This document shows positions 47,109-58,610 of a stretch of DNA of 64,000 bases, one piece after another. This stretch comes from Siphlonurus alternatus (Eukaryota; Arthropoda; Insecta; Ephemeroptera; Siphlonuridae). Under the pieces are notes generated by a model. The model saw only the letters and a list, made by a program, of their open reading frames with translations, did not search any database and was not told where the DNA came from. Location: assembly GCA_949825025.1 (NCBI GenBank), contig OX463785.1:18229971-18293970 (forward strand). The letters run 5' to 3'. The position numbers and the translations under genes are program-made. How positions within the stretch are numbered: the first letter of the stretch is position 1; each line of letters begins with the position of its first letter.

Positions 47109-49949
47109 AGTCACTAGAGAGACGAGAGACCAATGGATCCTTTTTAAACGACAAAAAAAGGCATAACTAAAACATACATTGGCTTTTAATGTTTATTTTT
47201 AAAAAATTGTGGCTTCCGACTTGAGAGCAACTAGTTTTCTCGGCATTCATGCAATCGGTAAAGTTCTAATAAATAAAATATTATATTCAAGAAAATTTCA
47301 TGAAAAATTAACAATGTGAAGATGTTCAATGTTCCCACCTACTAAATTAAGAGAGGCGTGCATGGATTCAGAAAAAAACAAAAAAAAATGTGATAAGTAA
47401 TGGAGAACATTCCTATAAACAGTTCATGTTAAATTAAAAATCGGGGAGAGAGCCCCTATCCATATATCCTCCAGTTCTTGAATCCCTATTTGTAAGAAAA
47501 AAGTTCATGGTTGTCATATTATCTTGCCAGTCCATTTATCATGAATGACGTCATGATGTGCGATGTTCTACTGTTTTTGTTGACTGATCGGTCCATTAGA
47601 GACGGGCGTATCATTTATAAATAAAATCTTTAAAGTCTTTCTGATAAATGTAAAACGTCTGTATTCTTCTTATGGCGCATTTACATGCTAATGCTAAGGG
47701 CTGGCGTAAACAATTTTTTTCAATAAAGAGTGATATCACAAGATAAAAAACAAAAACAAAAAAACATTGTAACCTATGTGTGTTGAAATAAATTTCTTTT
47801 AACGTCTCTGTTCGTCTAATTTCCTCCTATTTTGCAACAATTTCAAGGAAAAGACGAGATTACGTCTCATTTCTTCTTATTTAACATTAAATTATAAAAA
47901 AAATCTCCATTTCATCCTCATTTTTATCAAGAAAGAAATATATCATGATATATTTTTAAGGTAAAAAGACGTAATAATATTATATTTAGATGTGTAAAGG
48001 ATTATGCTTCGTTCTGAAAAACTTGAATTTTTCTTGTAATTTGGTGTTTTGAGTATTTCGAGTATTATTCAACAATGGATAATACTCGGAAATAGTGGGA
48101 GGGCATATTAACTTATATACATAGGCGACAATTGTCAACAGTGATTGCAATAGTGAATGACTATCAGCTTTCAGGGACAAGTGCTCTTTTGCACCAAAAC
48201 AGGTTTTGGACACGGGGGGAGTTGAAGACGTATTTTTTCAACTAGGTTGGTGTCTCCACAAAGAAGAGGAAAGGAAGGGGTTGGGGGTGGCTAAAAGCAA
48301 CTATATTGTTACTCAAGGTGGGTAAAGGTAACCTTTACCCACCTTGTTGTTACTGTTATTTAGTTATGCATGCATGTAGTTGTTTATTGCATATTATTCT
48401 CAAAAGCAATCTGAGCCAGAGACATGACGCTATTAGCCGTAATATCCAATTTCACATAGGAAATCCAGTGTGTTCATTTTAAATTCACAAATTACATAAT
48501 TATAATGCCATGGAATTTTAATCATAGCGTTTAATATTGCAGAGTACGCTCTTTGCTGCAAGAATACCTCGGATTGTATGACAATTAATTAATGACGGTG
48601 TTCAGTGATGTTACATTACGTTATTAATATTTAATGCATTCAACCGTGTAGAATTACCTTGTTAAATTCATTTGTTAGAAATAAATAATACATTTGCAAC
48701 AAAGCTGAAATTGCTGGTACGTTTTAAAATCTGTGAAAGAAGGGAACTTGTTTATTTTATTTTTTTTTTTAGAAAAAATTGAAAAGTTTTGCTTATATTA
48801 AATTGAAAAAAAGAGTAAGTTGAAAATATTAAATAAATAGAAAAGTAAATAAATAAAAGTGTAACATTAATCATGAATTTACATTTTTTTTTTATAACCA
48901 CAAACAGGATTGTCCGACGGTACCAGCGCATCACTCGACTATGCAATAAAATTATTGATGTAATGCTTGTTGGCTATCACTCCGGAAAAAAAAAGGATGC
49001 AGTGTCGAATTATTTCTCGTACTGTATAAATTTTTTCTTAATACATTATTTATTTTTATATTTTAATGAAAATTTTATATTGTAAAAGAATTGTAATTAA
49101 TTTATAATAATTATAAGCAAAAATATAAATCGTTAAAATACTAAAATACCTGGTATGGTATATAGAAGTAATTTAGATAAAAGTCTCGTATATCTCAGCC
49201 CCATTATGTTACTATAATATGGAATATATTTCACACTTAACCTACTAATGTGGCCATTTTATAATTCATAAAGCACTGTACATATAATGTATCTCATATT
49301 TATAAGAATCTTAATTAACCATTAAATTCTGAAGCAGGGTTTATGTTAATCTTTAGCACATGAAGCAGCTGTGCTGTATATTCAGTTCCATTACGTTTTC
49401 ATTATACGTTATATAAATTTAATCTAACTCCAAACTCATTTGCAGAGCATTAAATATCATTTAATTAGAAATAAAATGCAAATTAAATTACAAACAAATT
49501 TGATATTTGCTTTTATTTATTTTACTAAAAATTAATTTAAATAATATAATTATTTAACGTTAAGAAACTTTAATTTAAAAAAATTAATATTTAAACACAG
49601 CTATTTTGTTTTTTATGTTTCTGATTACAATTTTCAAAATATCTTTCATTGTGTGACCAGTAGCATAAAGTAGAAGGCTAACTCGGAATTTTGAGAACGC
49701 GAACAAAGTATAACACCAACTACCAGCAGAAACTCAATTGCAACTCCGTTATAAACATCAAAGCTAAAAGTTAGTTATGACCAGGCAAAGGAGCAGCTGA
49801 CGCTTTATTTACTTTATTATATTCCCTTTGAGGTCAAACTTTAAATTTAAATATATGCTAATTTGTTGGATAGTAAACTGAATTAATTAATACTTATCAA
49901 GAGTCAACGTCATTAATTATGCATCATATTACGTCTACTAAATATTGAA
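47109..49949. other. AT-rich non-coding stretch
   Basis: No gene is seen. About 47807-47975 shares several blocks (AGACGAGATTACGTCTCATT; CATTTCATCCTCA) with 8240-8375 in ro intron 2, suggesting an old dispersed repeat. A perfect 33-base hairpin is at 48314-48346. A single TGACGTCA lies near 47546. Confidence 0.5.
48314..48346. repeat. Perfect 33-bp hairpin
   Basis: Sixteen-base arms beginning CAAGGTGGGTAAAGGT pair perfectly around one central base. Nothing else of the element extends the symmetry. It may be a minimal relic of a foldback element. Confidence 0.8.
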
Positions 49950-50225
49950 GGATGAATCTCAGTTGATTAAGATTTCAGAATCGGCCCCCTAGAATTCAAC
50001 AAGACTTGTATAGGGGACTTTGAAAATTTTGAAATCATCATTAGTAGGTCGCATACAAATTTTAAAGTTGAGTCTTACAGGCTTATAATTTGAGGTATTA
50101 GTATTTTAACTTGGCTTTATGGATGGAAACCTGAAAGGGAGTTGTGAGAAAAAAATGAATTTGCTTAAACCATACAAAGATTGAGATTTAAAGCATTCTC
50201 GAATTTTTAAAACTTATTTCATTAA
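49950..50225. mobile_element. Diverged copy of the GATTGACCTCAGTT element
   Basis: It shares with 46074-46400 the opening (GATGAATCTCAGTTGATTAA), GAATCGGCCCCC, TAGGTCGCATACAAATTTTA and TTTATGGATGGAAACC blocks in the same order. The right inverted repeat is lost. Confidence 0.6.
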
Positions 50226-50936
50226 TTTTTTTAAGAAAAGGCTATACTGTAAATAAATGAAAATCAAGAAAAAAATAATAAAAATAAAATATTTAATAAT
50301 TGAAAAAATATTTTAATTAGTATTGCATTATAATATTTATATCCTACAGATGTACTGTATATACATAAACGTATAGATACTTTAATTTCTTAATTTCCCT
50401 AACATGTATATATACTGTATATGTAAATAAACATAAGTTATGTATTAGTTAATATTTATAGACTTCTAAAAAAACTCTTAAAATGACTTAATTCTCTATA
50501 GAGTTTCAAGTTAAAGGATGGGAATTAATCTGTTTTCCCAGAACGATCCAAAGATTACAGTTTATAATGGATTAGTTACCTATAAATTGTAAACAACTCC
50601 AACTAGGTCTCATCTTAAAAGTTTAAACCTTGTTTACCTGTTTTAATTGAAATTTATTGTATTATTATTCAATTACAATGCAATAGAGTTTGGTTTTATT
50701 TAAAAAAAAACTCAATCAATATAACTGATTACAATTTTATTATGATTTGTTTATACTGTTTAGAGAGGCATATATTATAACTACGCATACAAACGGTTTC
50801 ATTTTTTTGAAAACTCTCCGAAACCTTTAAATATGTTATATAATACAATATTAAAGATTAAAGTTTCTCATTATACACAGTAACCTATTTGTGAGGCATG
50901 ATATACTGTATTTTACAGTTTTAGTAAAAATATAAT

Positions 50937-51090
50937 GGGTGCGATTCACGAAGCAGTTAGCCAGGCTTCTAACCACGTTTAGCTTAACCACGCTTAACCA
51001 TACCTATTTTACGTGTTAAACCACCTAGTTAAACGTGGTTAAGCTAAACGTGGTTAGAAATCTGGTTAAATGCTTCGTGAATCGCGCCCA
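50937..51090. mobile_element. Palindromic MITE, PIF/Harbinger-like ends
   Basis: The ends TGGGTGCGATTCACGAAGC and GCTTCGTGAATCGCGCCCA enclose arms with TAACCACGTTTAGCTTAACC and its inverse. Both borders touch ATAA. GGGCGCGATT-type ends fit PIF/Harbinger MITEs, but this class is inferred. Confidence 0.65.
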
Positions 51091-51182
51091 ATAATCTTAA
51101 TAATGTATCGAGACAGGTTAAATAAATATAATGCCTTTTAGTTGAGAAATGCAACAATATCTTGTCCAGGTCAACATTCGTT

Positions 51183-51298
51183 CATTTACTACGTTTACAT
51201 GACGGTGTTTAATGCGTATTCGTTGACGACGCCTCATAAGAATAACATTATTCGTCGTCAACGAATACGCATTAAACACGGTCGTGTAAACGTAGTGA
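51183..51298. repeat. Foldback repeat, about 45-bp arms
   Basis: The left arm CTACGTTTACATGACGGTGT continues to ATTCGTTGACGACG; the right arm is its inverse from CGTCGTCAACGAATACGC to GTGTAAACGTAG. The loop is about 22 bases. It produces mirror reading frames on both strands that are not genes. Confidence 0.75.
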
Positions 51299-51784
51299 TT
51301 GTTGTGTATAGCAGTCATCGCGATTAATAATTACAATTTAAAAAAAATGAAACTATAATAATATTTCTTTATTGGGAAATAATAAATTTCTTTGTTCTTT
51401 ATTTCTTTCTTTATATAAATTTCTTTACATTGTTGGAGTAGGGAAAAAATTGTAAATAAGTTGCAAATAACATATAATTCAATTACACGTCAATGATCAC
51501 ATAATTTAATCAAAAGGCAGAAGAAAAGCATAAAAGGTAATGAATTATTTATTATTCAATTCCAGGAAACAGGGAGGAAAAGTATGCCAGTTTGCTTCTA
51601 GATGTAACTAAGGGAGGTCTGGTTATGGCAAGCTCATGTCTATATATATAAACTTTCACCTTAAAAAACAAAAATGCAAGTAATTTGCAAGAAGAGATTT
51701 GAAATTTTATGCTAAAACTAAATTTTGCAATTTTCCCTGCACAATGCCACAATGCATTCAGAATTTCATAATTTCTATTTTTTA

Positions 51785-52117
51785 AATGGATCCAACATAC
51801 ATGAAATTTTTTTATTGCAGAAATGAATAGAGGGTACCAAATTATGCTACTCTGAATTTTTTCAGATTTTTTTGAAACCCAGAACTATTTTTAAATAATT
51901 ATTGAAAGTGCGGCCACGCCCCCTGGAGGCGTCAATAGGCGTCCAGTCTCTATCCTTTTTATTAAGAATTCAGAGGTGCCAACTGAAATCACAGGACTTT
52001 CAATAATTATTTAAAAATAGTTCCGGGTCTCAAAAAAATTTGAAAAAATTCAGAGTAGCATAATTTGGTGCCCTCTATTCATTTCTGCAATAAAATTTTT
52101 TCATGTATGTTGTCCAT
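51785..52117. mobile_element. Foldback MITE family B, copy 2
   Basis: Nearly identical to the copy at 17065: TTGCAGAAATGAATAGAGGG, AAATTATGCTACTCTGAA, the core GGCCACGCCCCCTGGAGGCG, and the inverse right end TTTCATGTATG then TTGTCCATT. High identity between two distant copies implies recent spread. Confidence 0.8.
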
Positions 52118-52244
52118 TCCTAATGTAAAATACCTTTATTTCAAGTGCTAACTGCTAACTTCTATAAAATCTAATTTATCTAATATACAATACACGTATA
52201 TTACATATATTTAATACACATTGTTGATCATTTCTTACCAAGTC

Positions 52245-52590
52245 TGCATTTCCATAAACAATCTGCTTGAAGTATGTATACCTGTTTGAACATGTATGAG
52301 ATGAGGGTTGACATTAGTTAGGAGCGTATTTGTTGTTAAAGTCTACATACTCAAACTTGATAATCTTGATAATAATCTTCTTGAAGTATGTATCTGCAAA
52401 GAGTGTACAATATAAAATTCCTCGCATCTGTTTGAACATGTATATGATAAGGGTAGACGCTATTTAGCAGCGTATTTGTTACAAAGTAAAAGTCTGCATT
52501 CACCAATAATCCCCTTGAATATGTAACTGTTTAAACATGGATGTGATGAGGGTTGACGCTATTTAGGCGCTTATTTATTACGGATGTATT
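52245..52590. repeat. Three degenerate tandem units, about 110-125 bp
   Basis: Blocks recur in order: CTTGAAGTATGTA, TGTTTGAACATGTATG, GATGAGGGTTGACGCTATTT, GCGTATTTGTTA, AAAGTCTGCAT. Three copies start near 52262, 52378 and 52510. The unit lengths differ, so this is an old tandem duplication. Confidence 0.6.
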
Positions 52591-52886
52591 ATGTCTATAA
52601 ATAAATATTAAATATCTGTTTCATTCATAAATTTATTTTCAATACGATTATGATATTGATTGATGTGTAAAATAGTAATGAAGTGTACATCTAATTGAAA
52701 AAAATCAATACGAATTAAATTTTTCGGAAACTTGATAGAAATTATAAACAACGTTTCATTTAATTAATATTATGTTGTGCTATCCCGATTAGAAATAGTC
52801 GTGTTTTTAAATCATTTGTGGAACAAAATAAAATAGATAAATTAAATAATAATTTATTAAAAGTATAGAATAAAAATAAAATAATT

Positions 52887-52958
52887 AGCAAAAACTATCA
52901 TTGGTGCATAGCTTAATTGAAAAGCAAAAACTATCATTGGTGCATAGCTTAATTGAAA
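52887..52958. repeat. 36-bp tandem duplication
   Basis: AGCAAAAACTATCATTGGTG followed by CATAGCTTAATTGAA occurs twice in direct succession (starts at 52887 and 52923) without mismatch, indicating a recent duplication. Confidence 0.85.
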
Positions 52959-53016
52959 CTTGCAATGTTAAAAGCCACATTTAGCAAAACATGGTTTTGA
53001 TTTTCATTTTGAAATA

Positions 53017-53326
53017 ATGGAGTATCGTCCTCAAATTTTTTTATTGCAGAAATGGATAGAGGGTGCAAAGTTATGCTACCCTGATTTTTTTCAGATTTTT
53101 TAGAGCCCGGGAACTATTTTTAAAAAAATTATTGAAAGTCCTTTTCGTGACGTCACGAGACGCCGCTCCTTAAGGAGCGGCGTCTCGTGACGTCACGAAA
53201 AGGACTTTCAATAATTTTTTTAAAAATAGTTCCCGGGCTCTAAAAAATCTGAAAAAAATCAGGGTAGCATAACTTTGCACCCTCTATCCATTTCTGCAAT
53301 AAAAAAATTGAGGACAATACTCTATT
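53017..53326. mobile_element. Foldback MITE family A, copy 5 (near-perfect palindrome)
   Basis: The two halves are almost exact inverses from AATGGAGTATCGTCCTC to the centre CGCCGCTCCTTAAGGAGCGG. Unlike the other copies it has no unique core, since the centre is itself palindromic. TGACGTCACG occurs in each arm. The right end is ATACTCTATT. Confidence 0.85.
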
Positions 53327-53758
53327 GGAAACAAATTTTAATAAGTAATGGAAAACAACAAGAAAATTGCTGTGTTGCTGAAGAGATGTATAAAAAAAAG
53401 TGATACAAGATTCCATATAAATATATTGAGCCAAAATGTAAAGCGAATAAGGAATAAAATTGTTCATTTTTTTGTTGAATTTTTTTAACATTTATTTGAC
53501 TCGTGACAAATATCGAGTTGCAGATGTAAAGATATTTTATAACAAAAAACATTTTTGTTATAAAATGATGTTATTTTAAAAAATACTAGTAATATGCGCA
53601 TATAATCAAATTATATTTTTTATTAAAATTATTTTTAATTATACACTTATATACGAGTAATATTAATATCTTTTAGAGAATCATTGTTTCATTTTATCTT
53701 ATAAAACATGTTTATTGCTCTATATATTAACGTAAATTACACTTACCAAAGTATATAT

Positions 53759-54155
<397 letters not shown>

Positions 54156-55215
54156 TAGAACAATAAGAATTATCTCTAAATTATTTTATTCTTGTAGCAA
54201 ACCTTAAAACCACACAAATCATCTCCATTTCACGACAGCAGTTACTCGACTTCATTGATTATAGCTACGATTTTCCCTGGTTAGACATTTTTTTGTTTCT
54301 GAAATAGATTGCTTTTTTACATTTGAGAAATTGACAAAATAAGAAAAAAAAATGTAAGTAACTATTTCCTCGAATACTTTTTTTCCCCTCAATTTAAAAT
54401 TTTTCATGATAAAAATAAAATACAATACATCATGAAATGTTATTAAGTTGAAAAATTTATAAGGAAAAAAGTATGAGATTTCCATTACAAAGAATTTTCG
54501 TCTTGCATAAATTTTTTTATAAGAAGGTTACATAATAAAATATGTGAAAATATTTCTTTGAATTTTGTTTACAGAAGAAACAAAGTCACAGAAAGGAATT
54601 GAAATATTATTTATTTACAAATTGTTTCAAAAGAAGCTTCAGGTTTCTTTTTACAATGGCTAAGATCAGCTGTGATAAGCAATAAGATAAAAATAAGAAG
54701 ATAATCAACGTTAATATATAAGATATAAACATCATATCAATGTATTAATTATAATAGTTTTAATATATATATGATTGTTTCATTTTATCATTATTAATAA
54801 ACATTCTTATCATCACAAATTAATCCATTATGTTATAAATCCACATAATTATTGCATTAATTAATTAAACATTTTAACCAATACTAATGCACCACTGGTA
54901 AAGGGTGTTTTAATTTGTCATAATTATATCAAAATCAGAGTCCGTATATCTTGTCATACCTTAATACCCATACCTCATGTCATCTGAACTATGTTTTTTT
55001 GAAATTTAGTGTACTTTTTACATACAAAGTCATGGTAAGGGCTTAAAGCATTGCTACTGTCTACTTCAAAAGTATAAATCTTAAAACTTTCAAGTTTTCT
55101 TACTGTACTGTTAGTGGTATAGTGTTGAAACGTATAATAGGCGTGTTGAAAGGCCAGCTAAGCTCGATACTGTACGCAAGTATTGAAAGCCTGCCTGCCT
55201 TCCTCCAGTGAGTTG

Positions 55216-55250
55216 TGACGTCATAGAAAGGATGATGTTGCTATGGCAAC
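55216..55250. promoter_or_regulatory. CRE plus RFX X-box pair
   Basis: TGACGTCA at 55216-55223 is followed by GTTGCTATGGCAAC at 55237-55250, a perfect match to the palindromic RFX X-box (GTTGCYATGGCAAC). X-box and CRE neighbours are typical of RFX-regulated promoters, often ciliary genes. No exon is recognised next to it, so it could be an intronic enhancer or an unseen promoter. Confidence 0.45.
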
Positions 55251-55808
55251 CGGAGACTGATATTGTTGCCTCTGTCTGTATTATTCTTCATGTCACCACC
55301 ATGCGTGTAATTATTAACTGAAATTGTGTAAAATTTAGTTACGTTAAATTATAAAGAAATTTATTATAATTGAATTAATAAATATTTAATTAATAAAGTA
55401 ATTATATATAATATATTATATTGATTTTTTTTATAAACTGGTTTAGATTATTTTAAAAATGATCAAATACAATCTTGGTAAATAAAAATTTATAATTAAA
55501 AACTATTACATAAAACGGAAAAGTTTCGAAATAATAATCCATTGTAGACGTGGAGATTAGTTTTCTTATATGGGTTCAGAAAATGAATTAATTATAACGT
55601 GATATATTACGCACTAATTTTATCATGTGTCATAAGATAATAAGTTTGTACATTGTCTTTTGTATTAATAAAAATTTCAATACATTGCAACTAAATAATT
55701 ATTTCTGATAACAAAACAAAACAAATAATAATTCCTTACAAATGTAAAGAAAAATGATAAGATACAAGTTAATACAACACATCTTTTGTTGCTGTAAGAA
55801 GAGAGTAG

Positions 55809-55832
55809 TGACGTCATTAGCGAGATTTGCAT
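55809..55832. promoter_or_regulatory. CRE plus POU octamer pair
   Basis: TGACGTCA (55809-55816) lies eight bases before ATTTGCAT (55825-55832), a perfect POU octamer. A small hairpin GGGAAGAA/TTCTTCCC follows. The regulatory role is inferred. Confidence 0.35.
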
Positions 55833-56418
55833 GTGGGAAGAATCGAAAGAAAATTCTTCCCCCAGGGTAAATCTGAAGGCAAAATAATCCTCTTAACTTA
55901 AATAATTAATCTAATTGGTTTTATATTGAAACAAAGAGTAGGAATAAAATGTTTTTTAGTTTGACATTTTCTTGTAAAATTTACAACATCTTAAATTTGT
56001 TGTAGTTTATATTTTGGTTCAAAATGTTGCAAACATTGTGTGTACACTAATTTATATAACCTTGATCAAGACATCCTAAAACTTTAATGATTAATTAACT
56101 TAATTAGTTTTACGATCTACACACTTTAACGATGGTGTCTGTTGTCAGCTGAAAGATTTTGCAATAGCAAAATCAAATTAAGATAAATCAAAACATCGGA
56201 AATTAGTGAATTAGTATAAAACATAATATATCATACACAGTGTAATAAATAAATAAATATTGAAATTTATTTTACTTAAAGAGCAAATATTTGTAACTTT
56301 AAAATTAATTACTTTGAAAATTATCTAACAAATAAAATATCTCGCCTTAATTTTATTTAACTTTTTCAGCATTTAAATGCAACGGGTAACATATCCTGCA
56401 GGGGCAAGGAGTTATGGG

Positions 56419-58610
56419 GTGGAATTCAGGGAGGACTTGTCCGCGACTTTAGCCAGTGGATAACTTATCCGCGTTCTGGTCTGGCTAACCTAGGAACTTA
56501 GGCTCGCGGACAAGTTAGTCCTGGACAAGTACTTCGATAAGTCGGTCTGAACAAGTTATTTAACCAAACCTGTTGGAAAAATTCTCGCGGACAACTAACC
56601 GCGCGGCTATATCTCGCGGACAAGTTTCCCACCAGGATATCTTTTTTTAATTAGGACGTCATTTTGGATTACGTGTTAAATATGGAGGAAATTGGACCTC
56701 ATATATGATGATTTATTGATAAATTATTAAATATTTTTGTTCGAAATTAATTTAATATTTTTATTTATGCATCAGTGTTATGAAGACAAAGGTTTGTTTT
56801 AAAACAATTTAGCGCTAATTTTCAATTGTTATCGCCCCTTTTGAACGTCATCAAACAAGCTCCTCCCTCTCTGAAAGGAAGCACACGTTTCTGTGCCACA
56901 TTTTTTAAGTAATTAGAACATAAATACACAATATTTGTGTTAAATAATTGCACAAGACCAGCCCAAGAATACACTCTATGACATTTCATAAAGGTAGGTG
57001 AAATATCTAACGTTAAATAACTTAATTTGACGAGTTATGAATGTTATTATAGCTCTATGATGTCATTTTCTGAGACTTCATCAGCGAATTTTTTATACTT
57101 TTATACATTTAGAGGGGAATTCAAAAAGATTTATCCGCGAGGTTTAGCCGGCGGATGACTTGTCCACGTTCTAGTCTGGATAACCTAAATACTTAGTCGC
57201 GTGGACAAGTATAGGCCGAGACAAGTGTTTGGATAATTTAGTTTGGACAAGTCACTTAGCCAAACCTGTTGGACAAATTCTCGTGGCTAAGATAGCCGCG
57301 CGGATAAATATCGCGGACATCTCTCCCACCTGGATATCTTTTAATTACGCCGCCATCTTGGATTACGTTTTAAATATGGAGGTAATTGGACCTCGATATA
57401 TGGTGATTTGCTGCTAATTTATTTAACAATTGTGTTCAAATTTGATTGAATATCAATTTTTGTAGTTTTTTTGTATACAAAGGTTTGATTTAAAACAATT
57501 TAGCACTTATTTTCAATTGTTACCGCCCCTTTTCTATGACATCAACAACCCCGCCCTCTCTGAAAGGTAGCATATGTTTTGCTGTGCTATATTTTTTAGA
57601 AATTAGATCATAAATACAGAATATTTGTGTTAAAAAATTTTATAAGAACTTCCCAAGGACACACTCTATGCCATATAAAAAAATAAGTGAAATATCTATC
57701 GTTTAATTACTCATTTTGATGATTTATGAGAGCCCTTTGTTCTCTATGATACAATTTCTGTCAACCTTTCCGAGACTTAATCTGCATATTTATGTTATAT
57801 TTACACATTTAAACATGTAAATTTACTAAAATAAGCTCGGTATTGGCCTGTCAGAAGTTCATGAAGAAATACAACCTCTTTTGTCAAAAATATAAGTAAA
57901 ATAAATCAGGCAGGAATTGTCGAGGGGAAAAAAAGCAAGGTTGTACCGATGTAAACGAGCTATCAATATCGTCAAAATAAGCAATTCTCTAATGGATATT
58001 TCACTTACCTCATAATTATATCATAGTGGAATATAATCCTGTAATAATATAAATTAATTAACGCCAATCTTGCATATTAATAGGTATATAGGTGCATTTT
58101 TGGTGAAAAATATGACACTTCTTTATTATGTCAGCCGAAAAAGAGGAATGAACCGGCAGCTGGATGAGCGGAGCGAGGGAAGGAAAAGAAATAAAATAAA
58201 CGATAATATAATAGGGAGGCGCTAAAACTTGAAATTATAGTCTTCTAAAAACTACACAAATTGGTATTCAATCAAATTTAAACACAATGGCTAAATAACT
58301 TAGCAACAAATCACCATGTATCGAGGTCCAATTAATTACCTCCATATTTAAGACGTAATCCAAGATGGCGTCGTTATTAAAAAAGTATCCAGGTGGAAGA
58401 GATGTCCGCGATACTTATTAGCGCGGCTATCTTAGCCACGAGAATTTGTCCAACAGGTTTGATTAAGTGACTTGTCCAAAGTTACTTATCCAAACACTTG
58501 CCTCGGACTATACTTGTCCACGCGGCTAAGTATTTAGGTTATCCAGACTAGAACGTGGACAAGTTATCCGCCGGCAAAACCTCGCTGATAAGTGTTTTTG
58601 AATTCCCATC
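56419..58610. mobile_element. Large TIR element with duplicated left arm
   Basis: Three related terminal modules are present: 56419-56640, 57113-57345 (direct) and 58385-58610 (inverted). Modules begin or end with GGGAATTCA-type termini and are crowded with GCGGACAAGT/ACTTGTCCGC, TAACCT and CCAACAGGTTTG motifs. The first two each continue into a homologous tail, including CAAAGGTTTGTTTTAAAACA in the first and CAAAGGTTTGATTTAAAACA in the second, so the left side is a direct duplication of about 700 bp. The inverted right arm pairs with 57113-57470 over about 350 bp, including GACGTAATCCAAGATGGCG. No transposase is seen. Superfamily is unassigned; Harbinger-like ends are possible. Confidence 0.7.

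Larger units (their letters stand above)
54156..56418. other. AT-rich non-coding stretch with two regulatory-like islands
   Basis: No coding signal is seen. Two islands of mixed composition stand out: 55150-55330 (CRE plus RFX X-box) and 55800-55875 (CRE plus octamer). The remainder is AT-rich. Confidence 0.5.

Noticed and set aside
51118..51327. Two similar small proteins on opposite strands
   Set aside because: They arise from a foldback repeat read on both strands.
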